This document shows, in pieces, positions 22,182 through 34,679 of a DNA stretch of 64,000 bases; the first letter of the stretch is position 1; each line of letters begins with the position of its first letter. The position numbers and the translations under genes are program-made. Source of the DNA: Hyparrhenia diplandra (Eukaryota > Streptophyta > Magnoliopsida > Poales > Poaceae); assembly GCA_015847255.1 (NCBI GenBank), contig JADLZK010008802.1, forward strand, positions 1 through 64,000, in the 5' to 3' direction. The notes under the pieces are model-generated. The model saw nothing but the letters and a program-made list of their open reading frames with translations. It was not told the DNA's origin and searched no databases.

Positions 22182-24443
22182 CTCATCCACTATTACTCCA
22201 AGCAATTCTACATGCATGCATGCACAGATCGATATACATGTAATATATATATAGCTAGCTAGATGATGCATGTATGATACATATACACCTACAACGATAT
22301 ATGCATGGCCAATGCTAGCTTGCTGAATAGCTAGCTAGTATAATGCTGCTTTGGCGAGACGTCGCTTGTGACGTCCGTCCAGTGCGTTACAATACATATG
22401 CCTGAGCTAGCTCTATGTATGTGTATGTCCAATTCAATTCAATTCAATTCGAATCATCATATATACATACATATAAAAGTATAGTGAGTTTGTTTTTAAT
22501 TTGCTACGTATACTTCACTGTACTACATATGCTGGCGTCGATCGATAGATGCGCATGCTTCCACGGGGATGCTGGTCGATGGTTCCAAGGCCACACATTA
22601 CTCAAGCCCCTAGACATACTGTAGGAGCGAGCAAAGGGCATGGCGGCAGTGCCCACACATCGATCTCTAGCTTGCTGGTGTGCGATGCCGCCTTGCGCGC
22701 ATGCATGCATTTTGCTTTCGATCTTTTGTCACCTTGTTCAGCCCGTGCTTGTGGTTGTGATTGTGTTTGTGGTGGCGTCTTTTGGCCGCTTTCTTTGGTC
22801 TTTTGCGTTGGCCTTGCATGCTTTCCTTGGATTTTCATGTCCTCCCTCTGTATACCTGCTTTATTCGCACCACTCACGGGCTTTTGTTTTAATTTGCATC
22901 CCTGCCCTGCCACACCCGTGTGTGTGTGTACGCATGCTTCAATATAATGTCAACAACTAACTAGCCTAGCTAGTACTGGCTACCTCCACATCCTCTCCTT
23001 AGTTATATGAACCCCCGTCTGTATGCATATTCATATAGGTTCTCCTTAATTGCCTGCATTACCATATATATTCGGGTTGCACTACATTTTACTCGCATGT
23101 TTGGTTAGCTGCAAAAACTTTTATGAACACTTAATTATATCAAGCTAGTTCAAAGTATGTACTAGGCAATGTAGCATCAGCTAGTGGTCTATTTATTTAT
23201 TATATATTTCTGCTAGTATGTATGTGTGTAGACAAAAAAGCACATAAACTAAGATAACCACCCAAGTGTGCAGAGAAATACTTGATGTTGTTGCTTGCAT
23301 TGGGTTACCTTGCTTTTGTTTACTAACTACAGTATGTTGCACGCGGCACTAAATGCCCGGTATGGGCATCCTAAATAGAATGTTGTGGACCATTGCATTG
23401 CATGCAAGAAGTGGCCTTTTGCCGTCCAAACAAGGGAATTGAAGAAAGGAGGGAGCGAGGTAACAAATTAAAGGTAGTGGTAGCTGCTAGCTTTTTCCGT
23501 GCAATCATCGACAACATTCCTGTGGTGGTGCCTGCTATGGTATGGTATGGTACGTACTCTCTGGTGTGCATGCAATGCATGCATATGGGCCTTGCGTTGT
23601 TCATCATACAATACTATATCCTTGATAGCACGCCAGCCAATACTATTATTTACTTCACTTGCTGCTGCTGCCGGCCATCACAGGACGTACACTTTTATTT
23701 ATTATATTACTCACTCCTCTCTCTTTATATACAGTACTCCTACCCCTAAAATGTTCTGCGGAAAACCAGGTGTTTACCACAAACACGCTCCCGGACGACA
23801 CACGTAAAGTGGACGGAGGGAGTATGCTCTAAAGTTGATGAGGCGCTGCCTGCAATTCTCTCGCTAGGTAGCTAGCATGCCTCTTCACCCGGCCGGCCTA
23901 ATCAATTGTTATTTCTTATTTGTAGTAGTCGGCGGCTGTATGCATGGGATGGGAGCAACCTTTAATTAATTTATTTACCTATTGGATTGGATGGATGATT
24001 ACTCTTTTTTTATTTGAGGGGATTTCTTTTTATATCTATCCTAAATGAGGTAAATATGAGCATCTCCACTAGCGATGCATGTGGGACTAATTAAGCACTT
24101 TAGCAGCGAGTTTATTTACTTGTGTGAGACGTAAAAGTAGGGACTAAATATGTTAAATGGGGCTTGCTTGCGGCCGAGAAGGAAATGATTTTACTGGGCC
24201 ATACAAACTGTGCTGGTGCATCACGGCCCATCCATATATGACGCCTTGGCGAATTCTCAAAAACAAATATATGTTCGCTACCTCAGTATCACGTTCCATG
24301 TGTTTTGGATAATGTCATTCCACCTTGGACTTGTATCTCTCATATACATAATATAATAATATCATCACTTTATTCACATATGCAATATATGTTGAAGCCT
24401 TATAACAGATATTCCAACAATATAAACATAATAATAATCTTCC
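22182..24443. other. Intergenic downstream of expansin, nothing coding recognised
   Basis: The sequence is AT-rich with many CTAGC and ATGCATGC words and an (AATTC)n microsatellite near 22430..22450. A GGAGGGAGTA end of a MITE-like fragment is at about 23815. ORFs are short and without family resemblance. Confidence 0.5.
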
Positions 24444-24459
24444 GTGCGCATACAACTAT

Positions 24460-24535
24460 TTTTTTTTTTTTTGACAACTGCATATATTATATACTAATAA
24501 AGCAGCCAAGTTACATAGTACAGGTCTCTCTGAGA
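24460..24535 (-). mobile_element. 76-bp 5'-truncated LINE tail with 16-bp TSD
   Basis: A poly(T) run followed by GACAACTGCATATATTATAT lies between perfect copies of GTGCGCATACAACTAT (24444..24459 and 24536..24551). On the minus strand this is the 3' tip of an L1-type element ending in poly(A), a typical severely truncated target-primed insertion. Confidence 0.85.
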
Positions 24536-24551
24536 GTGCGCATACAACTAT

Positions 24552-26440
24552 GTTCATTCGGGTTAGACATGAGCATTTTGCTGACCAAGCCACGCAAAGA
24601 AAATAAAAAGGCATGGCAGGCAGTTTCAGGCCGAAATAGCCACACCCGTTACTGTCAAATTGGGTGAGTTGGGCCTGATTTTTTGGGCCCAGCCCAAGCC
24701 TAGCGTGTGAAGCACGGGCAGCTCAAGCTAGTGAGTCCCACGGCCGGTCTTAAGCTAGTGAAGAGCAATATATACAAACTAAACACGACATTCTTAAGAT
24801 CGATGCAGAAACCAAGAGACGAGACGATTATGCATGCTGCTGTACGTACATGTGGGCCAATGCAACCGAAAAGGTAACATAGGAGTCACCTTTGACCAGC
24901 AGTTGTAGCTGTGGACATGATGGAGAGGTGATAGCCGCCGGCGATCTCGTACGGGGGGAGGTGTGGTGGCTGCCAGCACCTCGCGGCGGTAAGGTTAATT
25001 CCCCTTCCTCACCGACACTCCTTATTATAGTACGTATTACGTTACAATCGTCCGAGTATATCATCAGGCGTACGTACGTGTACGCCTGCCATTTCATCAT
25101 CATCGTTGTTCCTTCCGTATCGACGCTAGCTTTTGGATTGCTGCGGGCCTCCCTACGTATACCTCCCCAGTCCAAGCCACCGTGGACGAATAATGGTCCT
25201 CATTTTTTTTTTTTCGAAACCGGACTTTCTGCATTAAGAGAAGTTGAATTTTTTTTTTATAGTACCCGGTTGGTGCAATGGCGACCAACCATCAGTTCAA
25301 CACTAACCATGATCACCGGCACGAACGGTGAAGCTTAGGGGTTTGTACTAGGTTAGGAAACTAATGTGCTTAGGGGGTTTGTATTAGGTTAGGAAACTAA
25401 TGTACAATTAAAAACAGCGCCAAACCTTCCAAGTCCTCCCCCTAAAGGCGGACTTTGAACAAATCTTGTGCACGTTCACACGCCTAGACGGACGGGACAA
25501 CATCACGGAACGCCGTCGAACCTCATGGCGATCGTGGACTCCGGGTTATTAGATGCCCGTATTCGGACCGCCCAGCCCACTCGTTCAGTAAGACACGCCG
25601 CGCCTGCCTCTCCGGCTGAGGGTAGCGGAAAATAGATTTGGCGGCCAACCCGAGCGTGGGATCTAGTCGTCGTCGACAACCTTTGACCTTCGGCGTGCGG
25701 ATCCTTGATCGGAGGCTCTTCCGCGGCAACATGAAGGAGTTGACGAGGGGGGCTGTCACCGGGCTCGCATGCGTGCGCCAAACGGCAGTGCGCGGGGAGC
25801 TTGTCGGGGCGGGGAGCGAGGGGAAGGTGTCAATGTAGCACCCCTCGTCGCGGCGACCACACCGACCAAACGACGCCGGCATCCATGAAGTTGAGCCGCC
25901 ACAATATGTGGCGGCGAAGAGGGATCCACCAACACCGTCTAGTCCTCCAGAAGGGTACATGGGCGCGCGAGAAGGGAGGCCACGAGCTCATCGAGCATCG
26001 GGTCAACCTGCAACAGGTGGTCCGTGCCCCCACGCACGATGAAAGCGCCCGGCGGTCTCACGGCAGCATTGTCGGTGTAGCAAAGAGTCATGAAGACGGT
26101 GGGCGCCACTCTGACCTGCGCCTACATCGTTGGCGTTGAGGGGCGAACAAAGAATCTCCGGCAAAGGATTGAATTGGCATGGGATGCGCTGGCGCTGCTC
26201 ACCGAAGGGCGCCGTGGTGGGCGGCGATGGTGAAGCTACTTGCAATCCACGGCGGTGCCTTGTGCCGAGGCGAGAAAAGGTAGCTAGGCGGGAGGTGCAA
26301 TCGGGCGGCCGAAGGTGACGGACTGAACCACAACTAAGAATGGAATGGAATGCAATGCAACCTACTAAGAATTAAATGAACCACGGATATCGATGCGCGG
26401 GAGGCGAGTAGTTCATTAGCTTCTTGGCAGCTTGAGGGAT
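24552..26440. other. Intergenic, partly GC-rich; no gene recognised
   Basis: Two poly(T)-flanked LINE-tail-like stretches occur near 25200..25260. The direct repeat TTTGTACTAGGTTAGGAAAC / TTTGTATTAGGTTAGGAAAC is at 25341 and 25379. From 25500 to 26330 the sequence is GC-rich and open in several frames on both strands, but none shows a domain, so I do not call a gene. Confidence 0.45.
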
Positions 26441-26441
26441 A

Positions 26442-26699
26442 CTCCCTCGGGATGGTATTAGAAGTCGATTAGGGACAGCGACACGGTCTCCAAAACACAA
26501 CTTTGACCTCTTATTATTATGAAAATATTAATGGAGATGTGATATATGTATATTTTTATCAAAGTATTTTTTAAGACAAATCTACTCATATAATTTTTAC
26601 ATTTACAAACTCAACAACTTAAAAGTTATTGATGATTTATATTCCCAATGTTTGACCCAATCTTTGTCCAAAAGCGACTTCTAATACCATCGAAGGAAG
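26442..26699. mobile_element. Stowaway/Mariner-type MITE, 258 bp
   Basis: The termini are inverted: CTCCCTCGGGATGGTATTAG at the left, and CTTCCTTCGATGGTATTAGA when the right end is reverse-complemented. TA flanks both sides (26440..26441 and 26700..26701). The interior is AT-rich and non-coding. Confidence 0.8.
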
Positions 26700-26728
26700 T
26701 ATGTCATGTCTTGCAGGTGATTAATTAA

Positions 26729-29455
26729 TTTTTTTTGAATTCTAGGGGCCAAGCCCCGTCCATTAGCATAAGCAATAGACAACGATTCAGTTTTACGGCG
26801 TTTTGATGGCACAGCCATCTTAAAATTCTCGAAAGCACAACCGTCACCACAGTTGGCTCGGCATTTAGCGAGATCTGAGAACCCTTTAAAGGAAATTAGA
26901 AAAAGCGTAACCGAGCTACTTGATTCCTCCTTGTTGGCTTCACTCCTTCACCTTTGATATTTGTTTCAGGTCATCAACATTTGCGGGGGGCTTGCATCTT
27001 GCATCCACATCTTACTTGTATCTTCATCGAGATGGCTAGTGCGGCCGAGCACACGTGCGGCTTGTTGTTTGAGCAATTGTATTTTCTCAAAGCCAAATCC
27101 TTCTTTTTTGTCCTCTTGGCATAAGATCACCCATCTACTGTGATGTTTCTTTGTTACTCGTAGATAAGCATAGCCATGTTTGTCCCTTTGGGACCTCTCG
27201 AAAACAAAGACCATTTCTCAATTTCCACACACTCCATAAAAGCGGAAGAGGCAATAATATTCGGGACCCCATGTTTTTATTACTCAACCGGTATCTACCA
27301 ATGTATTCAAAAGAAGAACCAATCGAATATGAAAAATCTGGGAGATATACTTCCATAACTGTCGAGACAAAGACACAATCAAAAAAATAAATGGTTGTGA
27401 GTTTCTAGTTCATTCTGTAGAATAAACAAGTTGGGTCCTGTAATTTCCTCCTCTTTTCTAGATTATCTCTTGTGAGAATTTTATTCTTACTTTAATAACC
27501 AAAGAAAGTATTGCACTCTTGGAGGGATTTTGATCTCCCACACAGGTGAGGAGTATCTTTGGTTGGATACCCCTAAAATTGATGATTTTATAAAGTGATT
27601 GGGTATTATATAACCCATTGGATGAAAACATCCAAATCAGAGTGTCTTCTTCACTATTCAGGCTAATAGTTGAAGCTATTTGATAGACTTCATTCCATAG
27701 TTCCATCATATGTAAATCAGCTGATCTACTAAAAGTGCACTTTAAATTAGTACCATCCCAAAGTTTTGCAACAGACCAATTCTTCTCATTTACCCATCTA
27801 TAGATACTCCAGTACTGGACAGACAGACTAGAGTTACCTATCCAGTTATCTTCCCAGAAACGAACCTTTTCCCCATTTTCAATGTTCCATCTATACCCCA
27901 TCCTAGTGGCTTGAATAGCCCACATAAAACCTTTGAAAAAAGGGGAAGCTCCTAAAGGATTAGACTGAAAGATATTGATTTCACTAGTTCTATATTTGAA
28001 ATCTATAAGTTCCTTCCATAGTTTCTCCTTATCCTGTTCATATCTTCTCAACCAAGAACCCAAGAGGCAAATATTGAGATCTCTTAAATTTGGAATCCCT
28101 AAACCACCATGCTCCTTGCACATGGAGACTAATTCCCAGTTAGCTAGGTGGTACTTATGTGCTTTCTACGAATCATTCCATAAGCAATTGCTCATATGTG
28201 AGTTCGAATTTTTTTATAGCCCACTTGGGAAACTTAAGGAAAGATAACAAATAAATTGGAATACTAGCAAAGGCGGGTTTTGACTAGTTGTGCTCTAGCA
28301 GCTAGGGATAGCAACTTCCCTCTCCACCCTGCAATCCTGTTTAGCAGTTTATCTACAAGAGGTTGTAGATCTTCTCTAGTTAATTTTTTGTGATGCAGAG
28401 GTACACCTAGGTATTTTAGAGGAAACTCTCCTAGAGGGCGGCTAAACATGTCACAGGCTATCTTGATTTCCTCTTCTTCTAGATTCATGGTCACTAATTC
28501 ACTTTTGTGAAAGTTAATCCTCATGCCTGAGATTTGCTCAAACCACATCAGAATATGTCTTAAATTGTGCAAATGAGTAGGTTTGGCACTAGAGAATAAA
28601 ATAGTGTCATCAGCATACTGCAAGGAGATGATTCCTCCTGGTCTAAAACTATCTAGAGCTCCCTGGATCAAACCCTTACTGATGCCTTTATCTAGCATAT
28701 TAGTAAATGCATCACCAACAAGGTTAAATAAAATGGGAGACATAGGATCCCCTTGTCTCAAACCCTTCCCTGGTTTAAAAGTTGAACTTTCTTCTCCATT
28801 CACCAAAATACTAAGGGAACCTCCTGTAACTAGCATTTTAATCCAAGTAATCCAAGTTTTAGAAAACCCTCTAGTTTGGAGCACTTCAAACAAAAAATCC
28901 CAACTAACCCTATCATAAGCTTTCTCATAATCCAATTTCAAGATCACACTTTTGTCTTTATTTTTGGCCATGCTATGTACCAGCTCATGAGCAGTTACTA
29001 CACTCTCTAAGATGTATCTTCCTTTTATAAAGGCATTCTGATTAGTAGCCACTAATCTTTGAGCCACATTTCCTAATCTATTTGTGAGCAATTTAGAGAA
29101 CATCTTAAAGCTACAATTAAGAAGGCTTATAGGTCTGAACTGTTTCATATTACAGGCATTTTCTACCTTAGGGATTAGAGTTACCAAAGCAAAGTTTAGT
29201 CTATATATGTCTAAATTTCCTTTATGGAATTCATTAAACATAGCTATAATATCACTTTTAACAATATCCCAGAACTTCTAATAAAAGAGAAAGGACAACC
29301 CATCTGGTCCAGGGGACCCTTCTGAGTAACAACCAAAAACAGCTGCTTTAATTTCCTCCTCCAGGAAAGGAGCTGTTAGGAAATTATTCTCCTCCAAAGT
29401 CACTTTTTGGGACTCTTCCCAAAAATTATCCTCTATGAATGCTCACCTTGTGTTT
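26729..29455 (-). mobile_element. L1-type LINE, 5'-truncated, ORF2 mostly legible
   Basis: On the minus strand, 28264..29241 keeps one open frame of 325 codons of reverse transcriptase: FRPISLLNCSFKMFSKLL, LKLDYEKAYDRVSWDFL, LRQGDPMSPILFNLV and the catalytic YADDT. Upstream (about 29280..29450) the reading EGSPGPDGLSFLFY belongs to the same protein. After a frame break, 27458..28123 gives the maturase/zf-RVT part (KEHGGLGIPNLRDLNICLLG; VRFWEDNWIG), and 26966..27356 the last part (LLWSVWKLRNGLCF). The 3' end is an A-tract, seen as T at 26729..26736. The endonuclease domain is missing. This is the best preserved LINE in the window, though not intact. Confidence 0.85.
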
Positions 29456-30209
29456 CTAAGTTGTGGATCTTCTTTCTAAGTTGTGGATCTTCTTGTTGTT
29501 GACAGCTATCTCCATCATAGTCTTGCCATCATCATGAAACCTCTTGCTTTTCCTAGCGGCCTCAAGATGACGACGAGACCAAAGCTGAGAATTGTCTCCC
29601 TTGCCAAAAACAATAGTATGCCACAGATTGACTTATATCGTGGGCGTATGTGGAAGCAGGCGGAGGCCACCACAAGCAGAACCAGATGGACGCGTTGAGC
29701 GCTTTGTCCGCAAGCTGTCTCCATTACCAAAACCAGAATTAACTTTCACGAGTTTTTGTCATCTTGGCGCCGGCAGCAGGTAATTGTGGTGTGTCCCTGA
29801 CTTGTGTGCAGCCTGGCTTGGCAGGGGAAGGGAGTGGTCGACAGAGCAACGAGCAGACGCTTGGTGGATGGTGGTCGGCCTAGCTAGCTACGTGCATCGG
29901 GCTCCCAGTCAGTCGAGATATATCTTGGTGCTGTTCGTGAATGAGCCCCAAGAGTGCTAATGGAGCAACCAATTAAAGTATACACGGTGCACAGCTCAGA
30001 TGTTATATTATCATGAGTGCGTACGTGTACTATCGCCGTCATAGGAGGAACATGATGCCACCGTCATCCGCGACACGGCAGATCGATCTCTCCTATTATA
30101 AGACGGTGGAGGCTGGAGGAGCTACTCTGCTTCCACACAGTCCAGAACAGAGACAACTGCATGCCCCTATACTCTATCGATCCATCACTCGTATACATTA
30201 GATAGATCG
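29456..30209. other. Sequence upstream of the NPF6 gene
   Basis: A 20-bp tandem duplication (TTTCTAAGTTGTGGATCTTC twice, 29453..29493) marks the junction with the LINE. The rest is unique-looking promoter-side sequence. A weak TATA-like TATTATA is at 30094, about 115 bp before the ATG. Confidence 0.4.
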
Positions 30210-32246
30210 ATGATGGCGGATGATGAGGAGTCGCTTCCGCAGACCGTGCCGACGACGATGAAGGACGCGATGGGACTACAAGGGCCGTCCCGCCGTCCGC
30301 GCCTCCTTCGGCGGGTGGTCGTCCGCCGCCATGATCCTCGTGGTGGAGCTCAACGAGCGCCTCACGACGCTGGGCGTGGCCGTCAACCTGGTCACCTACC
30401 TCATCGACACCATGCACCTGGGCGGCGCCGCCTCCGCCAACGCCGTCACCAACTTCCTGGGCGCGTCCTTCATGCTGTGCCTCCTGGGCGGCTTCGTGGC
30501 CGACACCTACCTCGGCCGGTACCTCACCATCGCCGTCTTCACCGCCGTCCAGGCGCTGGGCATGTGCGTCCTCACCGTGTCCACGGCGGCTCCGGGGCTG
30601 CGGCCGCAGGCGTGCGCGGACCCCACGGGCCCCGACCACCGGAGCACCTGCGCGGACGCGAGCGGGACGCAGCTGGGCGTGCTCTACCTGGGGCTCTACC
30701 TCACGGCGCTGGGCACGGGGGGCCTCAAGTCCAGCGTGTCCGGCTTCGGCTCCGACCAGTTCGACGAGTCGGACGACGGCGAGAAGCGGAGCATGGCGCG
30801 CTTCTTCGGCTGGTTCTTCTTCTTCATCAGCATCGGGTCGCTGCTGGCCGTGACGGTGCTGGTGTACGTGCAGGACCACCTGGGCCGCCGCTGGGGCTAC
30901 GGCGCATGCGTCGCCGCCATCCTGCTGGGGCTGCTGCTCTTCCTGGCCGGCACGCCCAGGTACCGCTTCAAGAAGCTGGTGGGGAGCCCGCTGACGCAGA
31001 TCGCGGCGGTGACGGCGGCGGCGTGGAGGAAGCGAGCGATGCCGCTGCCGGCGGACCCGGCATTGCTGTACGACGTGGATGACGCGGTGGCCGCCGGAGA
31101 GGACGTCAAGGGAAAGCAAAAGATGCCGCGGACCAAGCAATGCAGGTAATGCATCGTGCGCGCCGTTTAATTGTGTGTCTGCTTGTGGGGCGGGAGATGG
31201 ACCCATCGATGGGATGTACCTCGTGTTCGTGTATAGCAATGCAAGATGGCCGATGAGATCGAGTTGCATGCATGCATATATATGCGAATATACATTATTT
31301 TGATGCATGGGTACATACATCACTGCCGTCCGAATGCGAATATACTTTGTCTGTTTGTTAATTAATTAATTAATTTAAGATGATCATGGCAGGTTCCTGG
31401 AGAGGGCAGCGATCGTGGAGGCGGAGGCGGAGGCTTCCATTTCCGGCTCCGGCAAGAAGTGGGCGTCGTGCACGCTGACGGACGTGGAGGAGGTGAAGCA
31501 GGTAGTGCGGATGCTCCCGACGTGGGCCACCACCATCCCCTTCTGGACCGTGTACGCCCAGATGACCACCTTCTCCGTCTCCCAGGCGCAGGCCATGGAC
31601 CGCCGCCTCGGCTCCTCCTCCTTCCAAATCCCCGCCGGCTCTCTCACCGTCTTCTTCGTCGCCTCCATCCTCCTCACCGTCCCCGTCTACGACCGCCTCG
31701 TCGTGCCCCTCGCCCGCCGCGTCACCAAAAAACCCGCAGGGCCTCTCCCCCCTGCAGCGCATCTCCGCCGGCCTCCTCCTCTCCGTGCTCGCCATGGTCG
31801 CCGCCGCGCTCACCGAGCGCGCACGACGCTCGGCCTCGCTCGCCGGCCAAGCCACGCCCTCCGTCTTCCTGCTGGTGCCGCAGTTCGTCCTCGTCGGCGC
31901 CGGGGAGGCCTTCACCTACGTGGGGCAGCTCGACTTCTTCCTGCGCGAGTGCCCCAGGGGCATGAAGACCATGAGCACGGGGCTCTTCCTCAGCACGCTC
32001 TCGCTCGGCTTCTTCTTCAGCACCGCCATCGTCAGCGCCGTGCACGCCGCCACCACCTCGCGCCCCTGGCTCACCGACGACCTGGACCAGGGCAGCCTCC
32101 ACAAATTCTACTGGCTGCTGGCCGCCATCAGCGCCGTCAACCTGCTGGCCTTCGTGGCCGTCGCCAGGGGATACGTCTACAAGGAGAAGCGCCTGGCAGA
32201 CGCCGGCATCCACCTCGTCGCTGACGACGTCCTCGTCCATGCCTGA
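30210..32246 (+). CDS. NPF6: NPF6-type (NRT1.1-like) nitrate/chloride transporter, two exons
   Basis: Exons 30210..31145 and 31393..32246 (GT-AG, joining in codon AG|G) would give about 595 residues, close to Arabidopsis NPF6.3 (590). It is a 12-helix plasma-membrane proton-coupled anion transporter of the major facilitator superfamily. Visible features are the ExxER proton-coupling motif (ELNER, near 30342) and the threonine of GRYLTIAVF, matching the phosphorylated Thr101 of NRT1.1. LTALGTGGLKSSVSGFGSDQ, TLTDVEEVKQVVRMLP and LDFFLRECPRGMKTMSTGL are also present. Where NRT1.1 has the nitrate-binding His356 (TVHAQ), this protein has Tyr (TVYAQ, codon 31553..31555), as in the chloride-preferring maize NPF6.4. 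Two frame disruptions are each explained by one extra base: a G in 30272..30274 and an A in the 6-A run 31727..31732. I read them as likely consensus errors; otherwise the gene is a pseudogene. Confidence 0.88.
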
Positions 32247-32819
32247 ATTTATATACTCGGACGGACGGACGGACAATTAGTCAGGCTCAGCAGGCCAGGA
32301 ATGAATTGATTCAACTCGTCGTACGTTTCGGTGCTCGACCGACTTTGCCAAAGGAAGGAAGGAGCAGATGCTAGTTGCTACTCCATCTCTTGATTTCACC
32401 AGTCCAACCCAACTTCCCCAGACGATTTGGAGTTTGGACAGACCGCTGGTATAGGTACAATAACATTTGCAAAATTACATACGAAATGTGGGTTTCACTC
32501 ACACATGCATATATATTGCTAGTCATTAGTTGTAATAACAACGATGTACAACTCCCAGATCATCCATATATGATATGGGAAACCAGATATGATGGGAGCA
32601 ACCAAATTAAGATGTATTTCCATTTTTTTTTTTTTCTCGCCGCCGTTCATTTCATGTCAAAACTTATACTATCTATAATAACGCCTATATAGGAGCTCCC
32701 CACTGGGGAATTTTTGGAAGTTCTCAGGCCTGGACGTCAATAGTAACTGAAACGTAGGAAGCGCGGCCTAGCAGCGGCGCTCCTGGCCGCGGCCTTTTCC
32801 TCTGCCGTTTCCGACCGTA
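32247..32819. other. 3' flank of NPF6, nothing recognised
   Basis: AT-rich intergenic sequence with a (GGAC)n-like stretch just after the stop and a T-run near 32622. No gene is seen. Confidence 0.45.
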
Positions 32820-33845
32820 ATGTCAGGGGCATCGTCACCCGCCGCCGCTCCCTCGCCTCCCCCACCGCAGCCGGCTCGCCTCCCCGTTGTCCCTCGCCTT
32901 CACCTCCCCACCGCCGCCATCTCGCATGCCCCAATAAGAAGTTTGCACTCGCACTCACATTCAAGTCCAAGACCATCGAGTTCTTCGCCGAGAGGACGAG
33001 GACGCCGCCGACCGATTCGCGTGCTCTCCAGCGCCGGGGGCCGATAGGGTCCTTGCCGGGCAGCGTGGTGGTCGTGCTCAAGCCCGACCCGCTGAACCCC
33101 AACCCTAGCGCGGCAGCAGATGGGGGAGGGAAGGCGGCGGCAGGCAGGTGCAGATACGCCGCCTCGAACGACGAGGCCGTGGTGAGCGCCGGCGGCGACA
33201 TGGTGTCGCACCTCCGCCGGCTGTCGGAGCTCAAGCGGATCGCGAGGGGGGTCCCCGCCGCCGGCGGACTTGTCAGGGACAGGACTCGCCGCGCGCCGTG
33301 AGCGCACTTCCACTTCCTGTGCCGGTTCCCTCCTGTCCCGTCCGCTTCCCGCTCGGCCGTTCCTCCTCCCCGCCTCGCCGCGCGCCCCGGCAATAGGAGG
33401 CGGGGTCCTTCGCGCGCGTGCGATGCCGCACCCGTGGGCCGACCTCGCGGTGACCCCTAAGACGGCGGGCAAGGACGAAGCATCCTCCTCCGTGGTCACG
33501 CCGCCCAAGATCACCCACGACGAGGTGCGCGCGATGGCGCGCAAGTTCGCGGAACAGCGTGGTCCTTCGACGCCGAGGTGAACCGGCTGCAGGCGGCCCT
33601 CGACGCCAAGGACGCCGCGGCTGCCGCGCTGCGGCTGGACCTCGAGGCGGTCGACGACGCCTACGCGCGGCTCGCTGGCCGCCTCGACCGCGCGCTCGCG
33701 CCTCCGCCGGGTGGCGACGCCGTCGGCGCGATGCTGTCCGCGGGCGTCTTCGACTCTGTCCTCCGCGACGCGCTCGGTTCCGCGGCGCGTTCTGGGGCGG
33801 CCACGGCCAAGCATGGAAGACGACGGACGGAGCAGCGCTCTTAAT
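32820..33845 (+). pseudogene. Truncated DUF641-like (GIL1/IRKI-type) gene fragment
   Basis: The GC-rich block reads, in changing frames, as a protein with NKKFALALTFKSKTIEFFAE (32937), then VVVVLKPDPLNPNP, then HLRRLSELKRIARG (33211). A coiled-coil-like stretch follows (EVNRLQAALDAKDAAAAALR, 33578), then VFDSVLRDALGSA (33746). The order of an ELKxLSELK segment, a coiled coil and an LRDAL(R)SA segment resembles plant DUF641 proteins (GRAVITROPIC IN THE LIGHT 1 / IRK-interacting protein). The C-terminal half of that family is absent, and several frame changes are needed. I regard it as a broken fragment. The family assignment comes from memory of the pattern and is tentative. Confidence 0.4.
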
Positions 33846-33849
33846 CGAG

Positions 33850-34679
33850 TCTACGTTGTCGTCGTCAGGCGCCAGGCATCAGGTCAGGCCCCTTGCGGCC
33901 CGCGGCTGCCACTCGGTAATTGTCGTCAATTGGGAGGAAAGCGATGGCGTCTGGGAACGAGGAACTCGCACCACCTAGGCCCACAAATGAACAGTACCGT
34001 TTTTTAGTTTTTGTTTCAGAAGCAATTATGAATGGTACATCATGTTTTGATGTTTAAGTATCTTCAATTCAGTTCCAAGATTGGTGAAAGGTAATAATCG
34101 AGAGGCGCCGCAAATTCCATGGCAGCCCGGTATGCATCTTGAACCTTTGTAAATTGTAATCCTCAGTTTCAAACAGAGCTTTCTCCCAATTCTAGCTGAA
34201 CCCTCTCATTTGATACATTTTTGTTCACTTTTTGGAAGAATATTTATCTAAGATGCATTATATATTTCCTCTGAATACCCCGAAACCAGGGCAATCTTCA
34301 AGTTATCAAATTCGGATTATTGCAGACAATTTTTTTTTTCTTTGGCTCGATTTTTGGAACTGTTGGACCACTGTGCTCCTATGGGTATATAAAATACTTT
34401 TAGAACTATCAGAACCATGACACTATGGGGTACATAGAAACACTTTCTTTTATCTGCCGTTGCTCATGGTCTTTTCTTGCATGTGGTGCAGTGCTCGAAC
34501 ACATGGTACATCATAGCTTCCTTTGGGTTTCATTAACAAATCACTAAGCATGTAAGCTCATATATCCCTATCAGGCAGACATGATATCATAGAAATTTCC
34601 CTTATGATCATTGCGTTTTCTTAATTCCCGCAGCAACGCGCGAGTGAGGTTCCCCTAGTTATATACATATCTGAGCAGC
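33850..34679. other. Sequence between the DUF641 fragment and the ORP gene 3' end
   Basis: Mostly AT-rich with T-runs. It includes the presumed 3' UTR side of the ORP gene (minus strand) below 34680. Nothing coding is recognised. Confidence 0.45.

Noticed and set aside
25500..26330. Possible gene (145-codon minus-strand ORF and neighbours)
   Set aside because: GC-rich and open in several frames on both strands, with no recognisable domain or splice pattern.
30064..31323. 419-codon minus-strand ORF
   Set aside because: Antisense shadow of NPF6 exon 1; composition-driven (Arg, Gly, His-rich), with no domain.
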